Source: Onstottus_B arcticum (GTDB lineage: Bacteria; Acidobacteriota; Blastocatellia; UBA7656). From it: a DNA stretch of 33,699 bases. The stretch covers positions 1 to 33,699 of the forward strand of contig JBBPIE010000050.1 in the NCBI GenBank assembly GCA_038040485.1, written 5' to 3'. The position numbers were made by a program, and so were the translations under genes. Below the pieces are notes generated by a model that saw nothing but the letters and a program-made list of their open reading frames with translations, made no database searches and had not been told where the DNA came from. Of this stretch, positions 23,050 to 31,234 are shown piece after piece. Within the stretch, counting starts at the first letter, position 1. Every line of letters starts with the position of its first letter.

Positions 23050-23787
23050 CTAGTTTGGTTTCTTCTCCGCCGGCTGTTGGCGTTGTTGAGGCGGAGGCGG
23101 GAATGGCAATATAGCAAGCGGCCGCGCGTGTCCCTGATGACAGGAGTTGCAGTTCACCGCGGAGCCGTCCTGCTTGACGAGCTTGCTGCTGAACTCGGTC
23201 ATCATATAGCGGGCGATCTGCTTGCGAGGCGTCTCGGCATCGAAGTCGTCCGTATGACAGTAGTCGCACTCGACGCCCAGCGCCTTGGTGAACGCCACCA
23301 TCACCTGCGTCACTCTCTCCTCCGGCATTCCCTTTAGCACTTGAAGCCCGGTCAGCTTCTTGCCCACCGCGCCTTCGAAAGCGAGAGTGCGGAGCGGGGT
23401 CGGCCGGCCCTTGTGACAGTCGGCGCAGCCAACTGCGGTTCCGTCCTTGTGCTTCATTCCCATCTCGTAGTCGCGAAGCATCAGTCTGGCGATCGACTTG
23501 GCCGGCGTGTCCTGCCGAAACTGGGGCACCATGTGGCAGTAGCTGCAGTCGACGCCAAGCGCCGCCGATATTTCGCGCATCTTTTGCATGATCTGAGGCT
23601 GCTGCATGCCTTTGAGTAGCTGTAGCGTCTCGGGCCTGGCGGCGTCAGCGGGCTTTGCTTGCCCTGAGGCTGGAGCTTGAGAAATCGGCTGTTGGCCTCC
23701 AGTCTCGTTTGCGTGTATGACCGAAGCGGCCGCGAGCACGATTGAAAGCAACAACACAGCGAGCTTGAGCGTTGACGACCTGTTCAT
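23050..23787 (-). CDS. Secreted tetrahaem c-type cytochrome with two duplicated halves
   Basis: This 245-residue protein starts with a signal peptide (about 1-26, ending IHANE) and carries four haem-binding CxxCH motifs at residues 81-85, 121-125, 174-178 and 213-217. Two halves (58-132 and 151-224) align along their length: both start LKGM, have ALGV-x-C-x-YCH, an x-IAR-x-M helix, DG-x-A-V, and CxxCH followed by xG-x-x-x-PL. The layout recalls the photosynthetic reaction-centre cytochrome subunit family, whose members in non-phototrophic Acidobacteriota are periplasmic electron carriers of unknown partner. A Pro/Gln-rich tail ends the protein. There is no lipobox. No oxidoreductase gene lies beside it. 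Confidence 0.9.
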   Translation of the reverse strand: MNRSSTLKLAVLLLSIVLAAASVIHANETGGQQPISQAPASGQAKPADAARPETLQLLKGMQQPQIMQKMREISAALGVDCSYCHMVPQFRQDTPAKSIARLMLRDYEMGMKHKDGTAVGCADCHKGRPTPLRTLAFEGAVGKKLTGLQVLKGMPEERVTQVMVAFTKALGVECDYCHTDDFDAETPRKQIARYMMTEFSSKLVKQDGSAVNCNSCHQGHARPLAILPFPPPPQQRQQPAEKKPN

Positions 23788-23975
23788 TCACTTGCCTCCT
23801 TGGTGGATGCCTGTCCGCGGTTAGATGGGAGAGCGGTCATTATACATAAAACGAAGGGGCTCGAATAACTCCGGAGGAAGGTGGCTGTGATGAGCCGAGA
23901 AACGCCAACGAGGCGCGGGAGTCTCGAGCTTCGAGAGCGCCGCGCCTCGCGAGACAACAGAGTCCCGAACTTTGT

Positions 23976-24662
23976 TTACTGCTTCTTGGGAGACTCGCGC
24001 GACAACGCTGCCGCCAACGGCTTCGCTTCTTCGGGTAGCGGTACCGCTCCCTCGAGCAGGATCGCGCGCGGCGACATCTCTTTCCCGTAGAAGTCGGTGT
24101 TGCCATCGTTGTCAGGTCTGAACGTTGCGCCGTTGAGCGAGACTCCGGCAAACAAGCCCTTCGCGCGGGAGTAGGTCAGTATCTCGGCATCCATCCTGAC
24201 GTTGGTTTGAGCTGAGGCATCGCGGCCTACCGGACCGGCGGCGGCTGATGCATCCGCGCCGAGCGTGAACTTATCGCCGATGAGTTTGTCGACGCCCTTG
24301 CGGTTCATTATCAACATCACCACGTCCGTCTGCTGGACTCCGATCTGAAATCCGACGCTTCCGCCTTCAATGGTGACGAAGGACGGCGCGGACCAAACTT
24401 TCTTTCCCTGACGGCACATGACGATGCCTTTGCCGTACTTGCCGCCCAGGCCCAGCCCCGCCTTCTTCAAGCCGGGAATGATGCCGACACACTCCGCCTT
24501 ATCGAGAAGGTCGCCCGGTATGCCCTTGTCCGGCGTCCGCATGATCTCGCCGAAGACTTCGGTCGCACGGTTGAGCCGCTCCACTTCGTCGGAACGCTTT
24601 CCGGCCAACGTGAGCGGGGAGACGAGAAGGAGAAGAAGAAATGCTGAGATGAAATGCTTCAT
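23976..24662 (-). CDS. Secreted SYLF (YSC84-like) domain protein
   Basis: This 228-residue protein has a signal peptide (about 1-20) and a SYLF/Ysc84 domain over most of its length: LNRATEVFGEIMRTPDKGIP, the AECVGIIPGLKKAGLGLGGKYGKGIVMCR segment (about 57-85), then FVTIEGGSVGFQIGVQQTDVVMLIMN and a C-terminal FAGVSLNGATFRPDNDGN. Eukaryotic SYLF domains bind phosphoinositides; the bacterial secreted ones are of unknown role, possibly lipid or envelope binding. AGAGGT lies 8 bases before the ATG. It lies 188 bases upstream of the cytochrome gene on the same strand. Confidence 0.9.
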   Translation of the reverse strand: MKHFISAFLLLLLVSPLTLAGKRSDEVERLNRATEVFGEIMRTPDKGIPGDLLDKAECVGIIPGLKKAGLGLGGKYGKGIVMCRQGKKVWSAPSFVTIEGGSVGFQIGVQQTDVVMLIMNRKGVDKLIGDKFTLGADASAAAGPVGRDASAQTNVRMDAEILTYSRAKGLFAGVSLNGATFRPDNDGNTDFYGKEMSPRAILLEGAVPLPEEAKPLAAALSRESPKKQ

Positions 24663-24759
24663 TGGTGATTACCTCTGATCGGTCTGTCCATTCACGTGTC
24701 AAAAGTCTAGCGCGTGTGGTGGCCTGTCACAACCAGACTACCGCCAACCCGCGTGACTC

Positions 24760-24781
24760 CTGATCGGCAGATGCCGATCAG
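24760..24781. repeat. Perfect 22-base hairpin downstream of the polyamine operon
   Basis: CTGATCGGC (24760-24768) and GCCGATCAG (24773-24781) form a 9-bp stem with a 4-base loop. It lies about 70 bases past the end of the deoxyhypusine-synthase homologue and about 100 bases before the SYLF gene. No T-run follows on either strand, so it may be a REP-like element or a weak transcript end. Confidence 0.55.
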
Positions 24782-24849
24782 AATAGGGAAAGTTGCTTAG
24801 AGGGAGGTGGCTTAATCGGCGAGCGGCGCGGAGTCGTCGCCCGCCGGAG

Positions 24850-25908
24850 CTACCCCAATGTGACGTTCAACTCGCGGCCGAAACTGAACTGCGGACGCCG
24901 GCGCTGTTTGAGCGCTTTAGTACCGGTCTGTGAAAGCGCGGTGACGAGAATCGGCATTGCGATTGTCGGGTCGCACAGCACCGAGACGGTTCGCGCATCT
25001 TTTGCCACTCGGCCCCAGGTCTGCGCCTCCTCGAAGCTTCTGCCGGAAGTCGCGCTGCTCTCGGGCAGATCGAGCCCGATTTGGATCGCGTACTTGTGAC
25101 CTCGCACCGACTGCTTGATGATCGAGGCAGTCACCTCGGTCTGTTGAAGGAAGCTTTTGGGCGGCCCGCCGCCGAACAACACCACCGAGGTATTGACCGA
25201 GCGTGCTATCACCTGCGCGGCTTCGACGACGTCTTGAATGATGTCGAACTGGAAAGGGTTCTTGCGGTTGACCCGCGAAGTAGCGATACCCACGGCGATC
25301 GCCGAATCGGCTACGCCAGGGCAGAAGATCGGGACCTTCGCCTTGTAGGCCGAGGTCAGGATTCCGTCTTCGGTTGCGATCTCCGCAAGCTCGCGCCCCA
25401 GCAAATGCAGGAACTCGCGAGTCGAATAGGGCCGCGAGTGGTCGACTGTGTTCGCGAAGTTGCCTACCCACTCGTCGGCCTCGCGATACTCGTGCTCGCT
25501 GGCCAGCGTGTCGTAGAAGCGGCCGACCTGCGCCTCCTGCAGTTCCTCGTCGGTCATCTCGTCCGACGCCTGGTAGTGATACCGGCCAAGCGTCTCGTGC
25601 AAATCGTGGAACAGATTCGCGCCGGTCGATACGACGACGTCGACGTAGTGGTTCTTGATCAGATAGGAGATCAGCCGTCGCATTCCCGCCGCCACCAGAG
25701 CGCCCGACAGTCCCATGAACACGGTCGAGTTATCGGTGAGCATGTCCAGCCAGAGATTGTGCGAGTCCGCCAGCGCGCGCGCTTGAAACCCCGCGCCTTC
25801 CATCTTCATGAGAACGCCGGCGACTGAGCGGTCGCGGTCGATTTGCACTGGCCGCGTTGGGTTCGTCAAGTACTTCGAGCTCTTCTGCTTCCTCATCATT
25901 TGGGTCAT
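24850..25908 (-). CDS. Deoxyhypusine synthase family protein (SpeY-like)
   Basis: This 352-residue protein belongs to the deoxyhypusine synthase family, which moves an aminobutyl group from spermidine or putrescine. In Anabaena a bacterial homologue, SpeY, makes homospermidine. NAD-site elements are visible: STGANLFHDLHE (94-105), TVFMGLSGAL (62-71), FGGGPPK (245-251) and the block SGRSFEEAQTWG (288-299). Two catalytic residues of the human enzyme are replaced: Lys329 aligns with R300 (WGRV instead of WGKI) and His288 with S252 (PKSF instead of PKHH). Trp327 is kept as W298. GAGG lies 5 bases before the ATG. It follows the arginine decarboxylase gene by 49 bases on the same strand, so a polyamine role is likely, but the chemistry is open. 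Confidence 0.85.
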   Translation of the reverse strand: MTQMMRKQKSSKYLTNPTRPVQIDRDRSVAGVLMKMEGAGFQARALADSHNLWLDMLTDNSTVFMGLSGALVAAGMRRLISYLIKNHYVDVVVSTGANLFHDLHETLGRYHYQASDEMTDEELQEAQVGRFYDTLASEHEYREADEWVGNFANTVDHSRPYSTREFLHLLGRELAEIATEDGILTSAYKAKVPIFCPGVADSAIAVGIATSRVNRKNPFQFDIIQDVVEAAQVIARSVNTSVVLFGGGPPKSFLQQTEVTASIIKQSVRGHKYAIQIGLDLPESSATSGRSFEEAQTWGRVAKDARTVSVLCDPTIAMPILVTALSQTGTKALKQRRRPQFSFGRELNVTLG

Positions 25909-25957
25909 ATGGCCTCTTGGGTTCCCGCGCTTCGCCTCCAGCGCCGGGCTCTAACTC

Positions 25958-27856
25958 CTATTCGAGATATGTGTATCTGTTAATGTCGCTCTCATACTGG
26001 CTGACGAGCGCGTCAGCCTCTTCCTGTGTGATCTGGCCGCCGGCGACTCGGGTTTTGGTCATACGCTGGACGCTCTCCCAAGCCTGCGCCTTATCGTAGC
26101 GGGCGAAGCTGATCATGTCTCCGATGCGGCTGCCCTGCACGATCCTGGTCAGGTGATAGCGGCCTTCGGTGTCGATTATTACGTGAGCCTCGTTTGGACG
26201 GCCGAAAAGATTGTGATTGCTGCCCATCACTTCCTGATAGGCTCCAACCAAAAATATCGCGATATAGTACGGGTCTCCGGTGAACGGGTGCAGTTCGAGA
26301 ACGTCTTTCACGTCCTTCAAGTCGACGAACTTGTCGATGTGCCCGTCCGAATCGCATGTTATGTCCACAAAAGTCGCGTAGTCGGTTGGCTGCTCGTTCA
26401 ACCGGTGGATCGGCATGATCGGAAACAACTGATCGATGGCCCAGTGGTCCGGCGCAGAGCGAAACACCGAGAAGTTACAAAGGTACTTGGAAGCCAGAAT
26501 CTTCTTCAGGTCATCGAACTCTTCTTCCTGCACTTTCGCGCTGCGCGCAAACCGGGAGGCTCGAGCACAAACTTCCCAGAACAGCACTTCGCCCTTGGCG
26601 CGGTCTTCGAGGCTGATCAATCCCAGGTTGAACTGGGTGTGAAGCTCGTCTTTGTGGTCCAACGAGTCGTGATAGTACTCGCGGTAGTTCTTTGGGTTGA
26701 TGTCGTCGTAAAGCGCCTTCAACTCCATGATCACTTGCGGGTCGTCATCGGTCACGTTTACTTCAGGCTGATCGTCCGCGAAGGTCTCGATCTCGTCCCG
26801 TATCGAAGTCACAAACACCGCGTGATAGGCCGACATCACCCGCCCGCTCTCGGTGACCAGATTGGGTTCGGGCACGTTCTCGTCTTCGCAGACTGACTTG
26901 ATCGTGTAAACCACATCGTTGGCGAACTCCTGCGTCGTGTAGTTGACCGACGAAGCGAAGGTCGTCTTCGACCCGTCATAGTCGACGCCCATCCCGCCGC
27001 CGATATCCAGATACTCGACGTCGATTTTCATCTGACGAATCTTGGAGTAGACGCGCGCCGCTTCCTTCATCGCGGCCTTCACGCGTTTGATGTCGGTGAT
27101 CTGCGAGCCGATATGAAAGTGCAGAAGCTTGAGCGACTCGGTCATCTCGAACTCGCGCAGCAGCCTGATACACTCGAGCATCTCAGACGGAGTGAGCCCG
27201 AACTTCGCCGACTCGCCGCCCGATGAAGCCCACTTGCCCGAGCCTTTTGAGTAGAGTTTTGCGCGGATGCCGATCCACGGCCGAATGCCGGTTTCTTGCG
27301 AGCGGCGGATGATCATCTTCAGCTCGTTGAGCTTCTCGACGACGATCACTACCTGCTTTCCGATCTGCACTCCCATCAACGCCAGGTTGATGAAGGCTTC
27401 GTCCTTGAAGCCATTGCAAATCAGCAGCGATTCGGGCGTCTGGTCGAGCGACAGCGCCGCGTACATCTCTGCTTTCGATCCGCACTCGACCCCGAAGTTG
27501 TACTTGCTGCCCTCGCGCAGTAGTTCTTCGACAACCTCGCGGCGGGGATTGACCTTCATCGGGAAGACCCCGAAGTGGCCGGCGTTGTAGTTGAAATCGC
27601 GAGATGCTTCCTGAAACGAACGGTGGAGCTTCTTTAGCTGGTTCGACAGTATTTGAGGAAACCGCAGGAGGATTGGAAGCTGAAGTTTGCGGTTTTCGAT
27701 GAGGTCGTCGATGAGTTCTTTTACGTCGACGGATCGGGGGTCGCCTTCGGCGGGGCGGACTGCAAGATGGCCTTTTCGGTTTACCTCAAAGTATCCTGCT
27801 CCCCAATTCTCCACACCATAGGTCTCAAGGACCTCTTCCAGAGAGACATTCCTCAT
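25958..27856 (-). CDS. speA: Biosynthetic arginine decarboxylase SpeA
   Basis: SpeA is a PLP enzyme that decarboxylates arginine to agmatine, the first step of polyamine synthesis. The 632-residue length is normal for the alanine-racemase-fold enzyme. K101 in FPMKVNP binds PLP; HFHIGSQ (about 255-261), GGGMGVDYDGS (about 288-298) and ESGRV are the conserved PLP and substrate segments. VDITCDSDG near residue 520 holds the C-terminal active-site cysteine. GGAGA precedes the ATG by 10 bases. The deoxyhypusine-synthase homologue follows after 49 bases. No agmatinase or agmatine deiminase gene is in the window, so conversion of agmatine to putrescine must be encoded elsewhere. Confidence 0.95.
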   Translation of the reverse strand: MRNVSLEEVLETYGVENWGAGYFEVNRKGHLAVRPAEGDPRSVDVKELIDDLIENRKLQLPILLRFPQILSNQLKKLHRSFQEASRDFNYNAGHFGVFPMKVNPRREVVEELLREGSKYNFGVECGSKAEMYAALSLDQTPESLLICNGFKDEAFINLALMGVQIGKQVVIVVEKLNELKMIIRRSQETGIRPWIGIRAKLYSKGSGKWASSGGESAKFGLTPSEMLECIRLLREFEMTESLKLLHFHIGSQITDIKRVKAAMKEAARVYSKIRQMKIDVEYLDIGGGMGVDYDGSKTTFASSVNYTTQEFANDVVYTIKSVCEDENVPEPNLVTESGRVMSAYHAVFVTSIRDEIETFADDQPEVNVTDDDPQVIMELKALYDDINPKNYREYYHDSLDHKDELHTQFNLGLISLEDRAKGEVLFWEVCARASRFARSAKVQEEEFDDLKKILASKYLCNFSVFRSAPDHWAIDQLFPIMPIHRLNEQPTDYATFVDITCDSDGHIDKFVDLKDVKDVLELHPFTGDPYYIAIFLVGAYQEVMGSNHNLFGRPNEAHVIIDTEGRYHLTRIVQGSRIGDMISFARYDKAQAWESVQRMTKTRVAGGQITQEEADALVSQYESDINRYTYLE

Positions 27857-27947
27857 CTATAGCATTCTCCGCCGGAACTCATGCCGCATGTAATGAAATC
27901 AGACAGGCTTACAAGCGACTGAATTTAGCAGATTCAGCGAGACAGTA

Positions 27948-28088
27948 TCAAGAACTATTTTTTTGGCCGCGTCGTGCTTCAGTGTCACTGAGGCCGAGAA
28001 AGTTGGTGGTCCCAACTGCGCTTTTTTGATCGACAACCCTCAAAACGATGCCTTGACCGGGACCCGTGTCTGTGTGAACCAGTCGCAT
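27948..28088 (-). CDS. Possible 46-residue ORF just after the matrixin gene
   Basis: An ATG lies two bases after the stop of the metalloprotease gene, in a different frame, and opens 46 codons to a TGA at 27948-27950. GAGG lies 11 bases upstream, inside the last codons of the preceding gene, so coupled translation is possible. The peptide is polar, with no signal or membrane segment, and no family was recognised. The GC content of third codon positions is only about half, lower than in neighbouring genes, so this may be chance. Confidence 0.22.
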   Translation of the reverse strand: MRLVHTDTGPGQGIVLRVVDQKSAVGTTNFLGLSDTEARRGQKNSS

Positions 28089-28090
28089 TT

Positions 28091-31006
28091 TCAACCGACC
28101 TCCAGAACGAACGGCGGCGACGAAATATCTCCGGGATTCACGATCCTGATTTCGTGCCGTCCCGGCGTCAGCGTCACCTTCTTCAACTTGAACTGGCGGC
28201 CGTCGGGCGTCGCCTCGGTCGCGGTTCCATCAACCACTAGCTTAGCCGCCGGGTTTACGCGATCTCCGTTCACTATTAGCTGCCTCTTGCCCGGTTTGTA
28301 CTTGACCTTCGTGATCACCGGCACAGTCTCGGGGTCAATCACCCTTATTTGAATCGGCGCGGTCGCGGTCGCGGCGGATTGGTCGCGAACCGACAACGTA
28401 AAGCTGAACGTCCCGATCTGCGACGGCGTGCCTGAGAGTGTTCCGCTGTTAGCATTCAAAATGAGCCCCGCCGGAAGCGCGCCCGCCGAGATCGACCACG
28501 CATACGGAGGTGTTCCTCCCGCGGCGGTTGGCTGGTAATTGAACGCCGTTCCTTTCATTGCATCAACCGAAGCCGCGGTACTGAGCGACAGCGGCGGAGG
28601 TGTGACCGTAAGAGACAGCGCTTTGCGAAAAGAGTGCGAGTCCGAGTCGGTCACGTCCACCGTGAAGCCAAAGCCGCCCACAGCCAAAGGCGTGCCCGCG
28701 ATGACACCGGTTGTCCCTGACAGCAACAGACCGGCGGGAAGTGCGCCAGTAGTCAACGCCCACTTGTAAGGCGGCTTGCCTCCCGCTGCTGCCAACTGAA
28801 AGGTGAACGCGGCGCCCTTCTGGGCAGCGGGAATTGCGCCGGTCGTGATCGTGAGCACCGGGGGGCCGACCGTGATCGTGATCAGCTTTTGGGCGGACCT
28901 GCTTTGAGCATCAGTAGCCTTGAAGCTGACTGCGAAGTCCCCCAGAGCCGTAGGCGTTCCCGTCACCGCGCCGGTCGTCGGATTCAAACCCAGCCCCGCA
29001 GGCAGCGTCCCGCTTGCGACCGACCAGGTAAAAGGAGGTGTGCCGCCTGCGACTGTTAGCTGGAAGGTGAACGGCGATCCCTGAACGGCGGCAACCGACG
29101 ACGGACTGCTCACCGAAGGCGGGTTCGGGTCCGTCACTACGATGCTCACGTTTGCGGACGTCTGCCCGAACAGCGACGTGCCGTCTTGAGAAAGCTGCCA
29201 CTGAAAGCTGTAAGAACCGCCCGCCGCAGGCGCTGTAGCGGTGAACGTCAAGTTGAGTTGCTGGCCCGGCAGCACTCCACCGGCCGGGATCAGCGTGCTG
29301 CCTCCCCAGATCGTGTTGTTCGCCGGATTTTGTGAGCGGACCCGAACGCCGGAAGACGGGTCCCAAACCTGAGTGCCGATGTTCAGCCACTTCATGTTGA
29401 CGCTGAACTGCTGGCCTATATTCAGAGCAGTCGGCACAGTCTGCGAAACGAACTGCGAATCGTACGGACCTGACGGCGCGACGACCGTTAGCGACAAAGC
29501 TTTTTGCACCTCGGCGCCCGTCCGGTCCCTGACCAACGCTGTGAAGTTAAAAACGCCAGTTTGGCTAGGCTGGCCGTTTACGACTCCGATGCCGGCAAGC
29601 GACATCCCCTGCGGCAGACGGCCGAGCTCCGCCGCGACCTCCCACCTGTATGGTCTTGAGCCGCCGGTCGCGACGATATTGTGGGGCGGATAAGTTACGC
29701 CCAAAACCCCGGTCGGAAGCGACGTGGTCGTAATCGTCAGCGGAGTACCCGGTCCGTTCTGAGTCGGGTAAACGAAGGCGATTGCATCCACATCGTCTTG
29801 CCTGATCGACGCGCAGCGCCCATCGAAGTGCGCGACGCCGAACATCGTCCCATCCGGAAACTCTGAGTGACCGAGTCCGAGGCCGTGCCCCAGCTCATGC
29901 GTTGCAATCTCTTGAACGTTGCAGTGATTTCCAAACTCGCAACTCGCGTACGGGTTGAATGAAACGAATCCGCCGGACGCCTCCACGAACGTAACGCCGT
30001 TGATCACCCTCGTCGAGGCCGAGTCCCAATGCAAACCTCCGAGCGCAAGTATCCGTGCGCACTCGGGCGTAGGCGAGAACCGCCCGTCGCACCCGCTGAA
30101 CAGAATCGTGTTCTGGGCCCCCGAGTAACAGACGCCGGTCGCACCCCCGTTGACGATCCTCAGCGTGCTGTTCGGGACGTTCGACCAGGCATTCATCGCC
30201 GCGGCGGCGTCGTCCACTATCTGCGGGTTCGGAGCGCTGTCGGGATTTACGAAGAACACAACCGGCTGCAATGCGTCGGGAGCGAACCACCGCGCCGGCT
30301 GTGACTGAGGATAAAAATTAAAATCCGAATGGAGCTCATCGCCCGAAGGCGCGTGGTACTCAGGCGGGCGCGCGTGTACAGAGACGTCCCGATAAGAGTT
30401 TTGCAGAAATTGCTCGGAGCGATCCCAGTTCGCCGCCAGTCTGGATCGCACCATCGCGCTGTAAGCCGAAAGCGGAGCGTAGTCCGTCGCAATGCCGCTA
30501 TTGAGCGCGTCCGCCTTGAATGCGACTCGGGCATCGCTTCGCTCCTTAAGGTCTCTGACGACGACCTTCGTGCCGAGGTCCGGGTCATCGACGACCGTAA
30601 ACTTGCCGAGCAACATCTGATGAACGCGCAAGCTGCCGTCGCGCCACGTGTCGAGGTACACCAGCACTTCTTCGCCGCGCTTGAACTCGGGAGTTCCGAA
30701 CACGATGCTGCCGCGAGTTCCGGCCTGCCCGCCTTCTTCCTTGAGCACGATCTTGAGGCTGGCGATTTGCCCCTTCAGCACCTCGTGCACTCGGATGGTC
30801 ACATAAGTAAAAATGCGATCCTGCTGCGGATCGAGCTGGGAGCTAATCGAGAGGACCTTGCCTCTAACGATCGCGCGCGCCCCCACAATCAATTCGTCGT
30901 CAGAAGGAATGGTGAACGTGCTCGAAAGCGCGGAGCCGGCGCAGCTCAGCACAATTGAAGCCAAAGCGAGCGGCAACACGCCGGCTCTCTTCCAGGCGTT
31001 TCGCAT
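28091..31006 (-). CDS. Secreted matrixin-like metalloprotease with putative-Ig repeats
   Basis: This 971-residue protein starts with a signal peptide (about 1-29) and has GGAGG 4 bases before the ATG. Residues 30-155 form a beta-rich N-terminal domain. Residues about 225-415 are a matrixin/M10-like protease domain with the zinc motif HELGHGLGLGH (H370, H374, H380, catalytic E371) and a downstream GTMFGVAHF in the Met-turn position, where M388 is the candidate. Then come a He_PIG-type putative Ig domain (about 425-508), an NBR1/Ig-like domain (about 517-624) and three more He_PIG repeats (about 633-885), each with PPF/Y-x-W-S-x-x-x-G-x-LPAGL and G-x-L/V-x-GTP motifs. The C-terminus (890-971) looks TIG-like. 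It is probably an extracellular or surface protease; its target is unknown. Confidence 0.88.
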   Translation of the reverse strand: MRNAWKRAGVLPLALASIVLSCAGSALSSTFTIPSDDELIVGARAIVRGKVLSISSQLDPQQDRIFTYVTIRVHEVLKGQIASLKIVLKEEGGQAGTRGSIVFGTPEFKRGEEVLVYLDTWRDGSLRVHQMLLGKFTVVDDPDLGTKVVVRDLKERSDARVAFKADALNSGIATDYAPLSAYSAMVRSRLAANWDRSEQFLQNSYRDVSVHARPPEYHAPSGDELHSDFNFYPQSQPARWFAPDALQPVVFFVNPDSAPNPQIVDDAAAAMNAWSNVPNSTLRIVNGGATGVCYSGAQNTILFSGCDGRFSPTPECARILALGGLHWDSASTRVINGVTFVEASGGFVSFNPYASCEFGNHCNVQEIATHELGHGLGLGHSEFPDGTMFGVAHFDGRCASIRQDDVDAIAFVYPTQNGPGTPLTITTTSLPTGVLGVTYPPHNIVATGGSRPYRWEVAAELGRLPQGMSLAGIGVVNGQPSQTGVFNFTALVRDRTGAEVQKALSLTVVAPSGPYDSQFVSQTVPTALNIGQQFSVNMKWLNIGTQVWDPSSGVRVRSQNPANNTIWGGSTLIPAGGVLPGQQLNLTFTATAPAAGGSYSFQWQLSQDGTSLFGQTSANVSIVVTDPNPPSVSSPSSVAAVQGSPFTFQLTVAGGTPPFTWSVASGTLPAGLGLNPTTGAVTGTPTALGDFAVSFKATDAQSRSAQKLITITVGPPVLTITTGAIPAAQKGAAFTFQLAAAGGKPPYKWALTTGALPAGLLLSGTTGVIAGTPLAVGGFGFTVDVTDSDSHSFRKALSLTVTPPPLSLSTAASVDAMKGTAFNYQPTAAGGTPPYAWSISAGALPAGLILNANSGTLSGTPSQIGTFSFTLSVRDQSAATATAPIQIRVIDPETVPVITKVKYKPGKRQLIVNGDRVNPAAKLVVDGTATEATPDGRQFKLKKVTLTPGRHEIRIVNPGDISSPPFVLEVG

Positions 31007-31184
31007 GAAGCCTCCGGTATGGGGGCGTAACGGATATTGAATTCACCGACGAGCGGGGGCGCACGTCTGAACCGATCCTGCTGGGCAACCACGACGGGTT
31101 AACGTCGGTCGAACAGTCTCAAAACAACCTGACCTTCGGTTGGGGCTTTTCGGATTTGAGCGCGTGTGGCGCAAACCCGTTGAT

Positions 31185-31213
31185 AAACTACGGCCAAAGC
31201 TACCGAGTGTCAA
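31185..31213 (-). promoter_or_regulatory. Weak candidate promoter for the matrixin gene
   Basis: On the minus strand TTGACA (31213-31208, six of six) and TAGTTT (31190-31185, three of six) have a 17-base spacer. It lies about 180 bases before the ATG at 31006, just past the end of the TonB-fusion gene. The -10 match is poor. Confidence 0.25.
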
Positions 31214-31234
31214 TCATCTCGCGTGAACGCGAGC

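Noticed and set aside
25081..26896. Long plus-strand frames of about 250 codons opposite the polyamine genes
   Set aside because: They are shadows of the GC-rich deoxyhypusine-synthase homologue and speA, which have full family motifs on the minus strand.
31218..31233. CTCGCG/CGCGAG hairpin after the TonB-fusion stop as a terminator
   Set aside because: A 6-bp stem with no T-run is not sufficient evidence for an intrinsic terminator.
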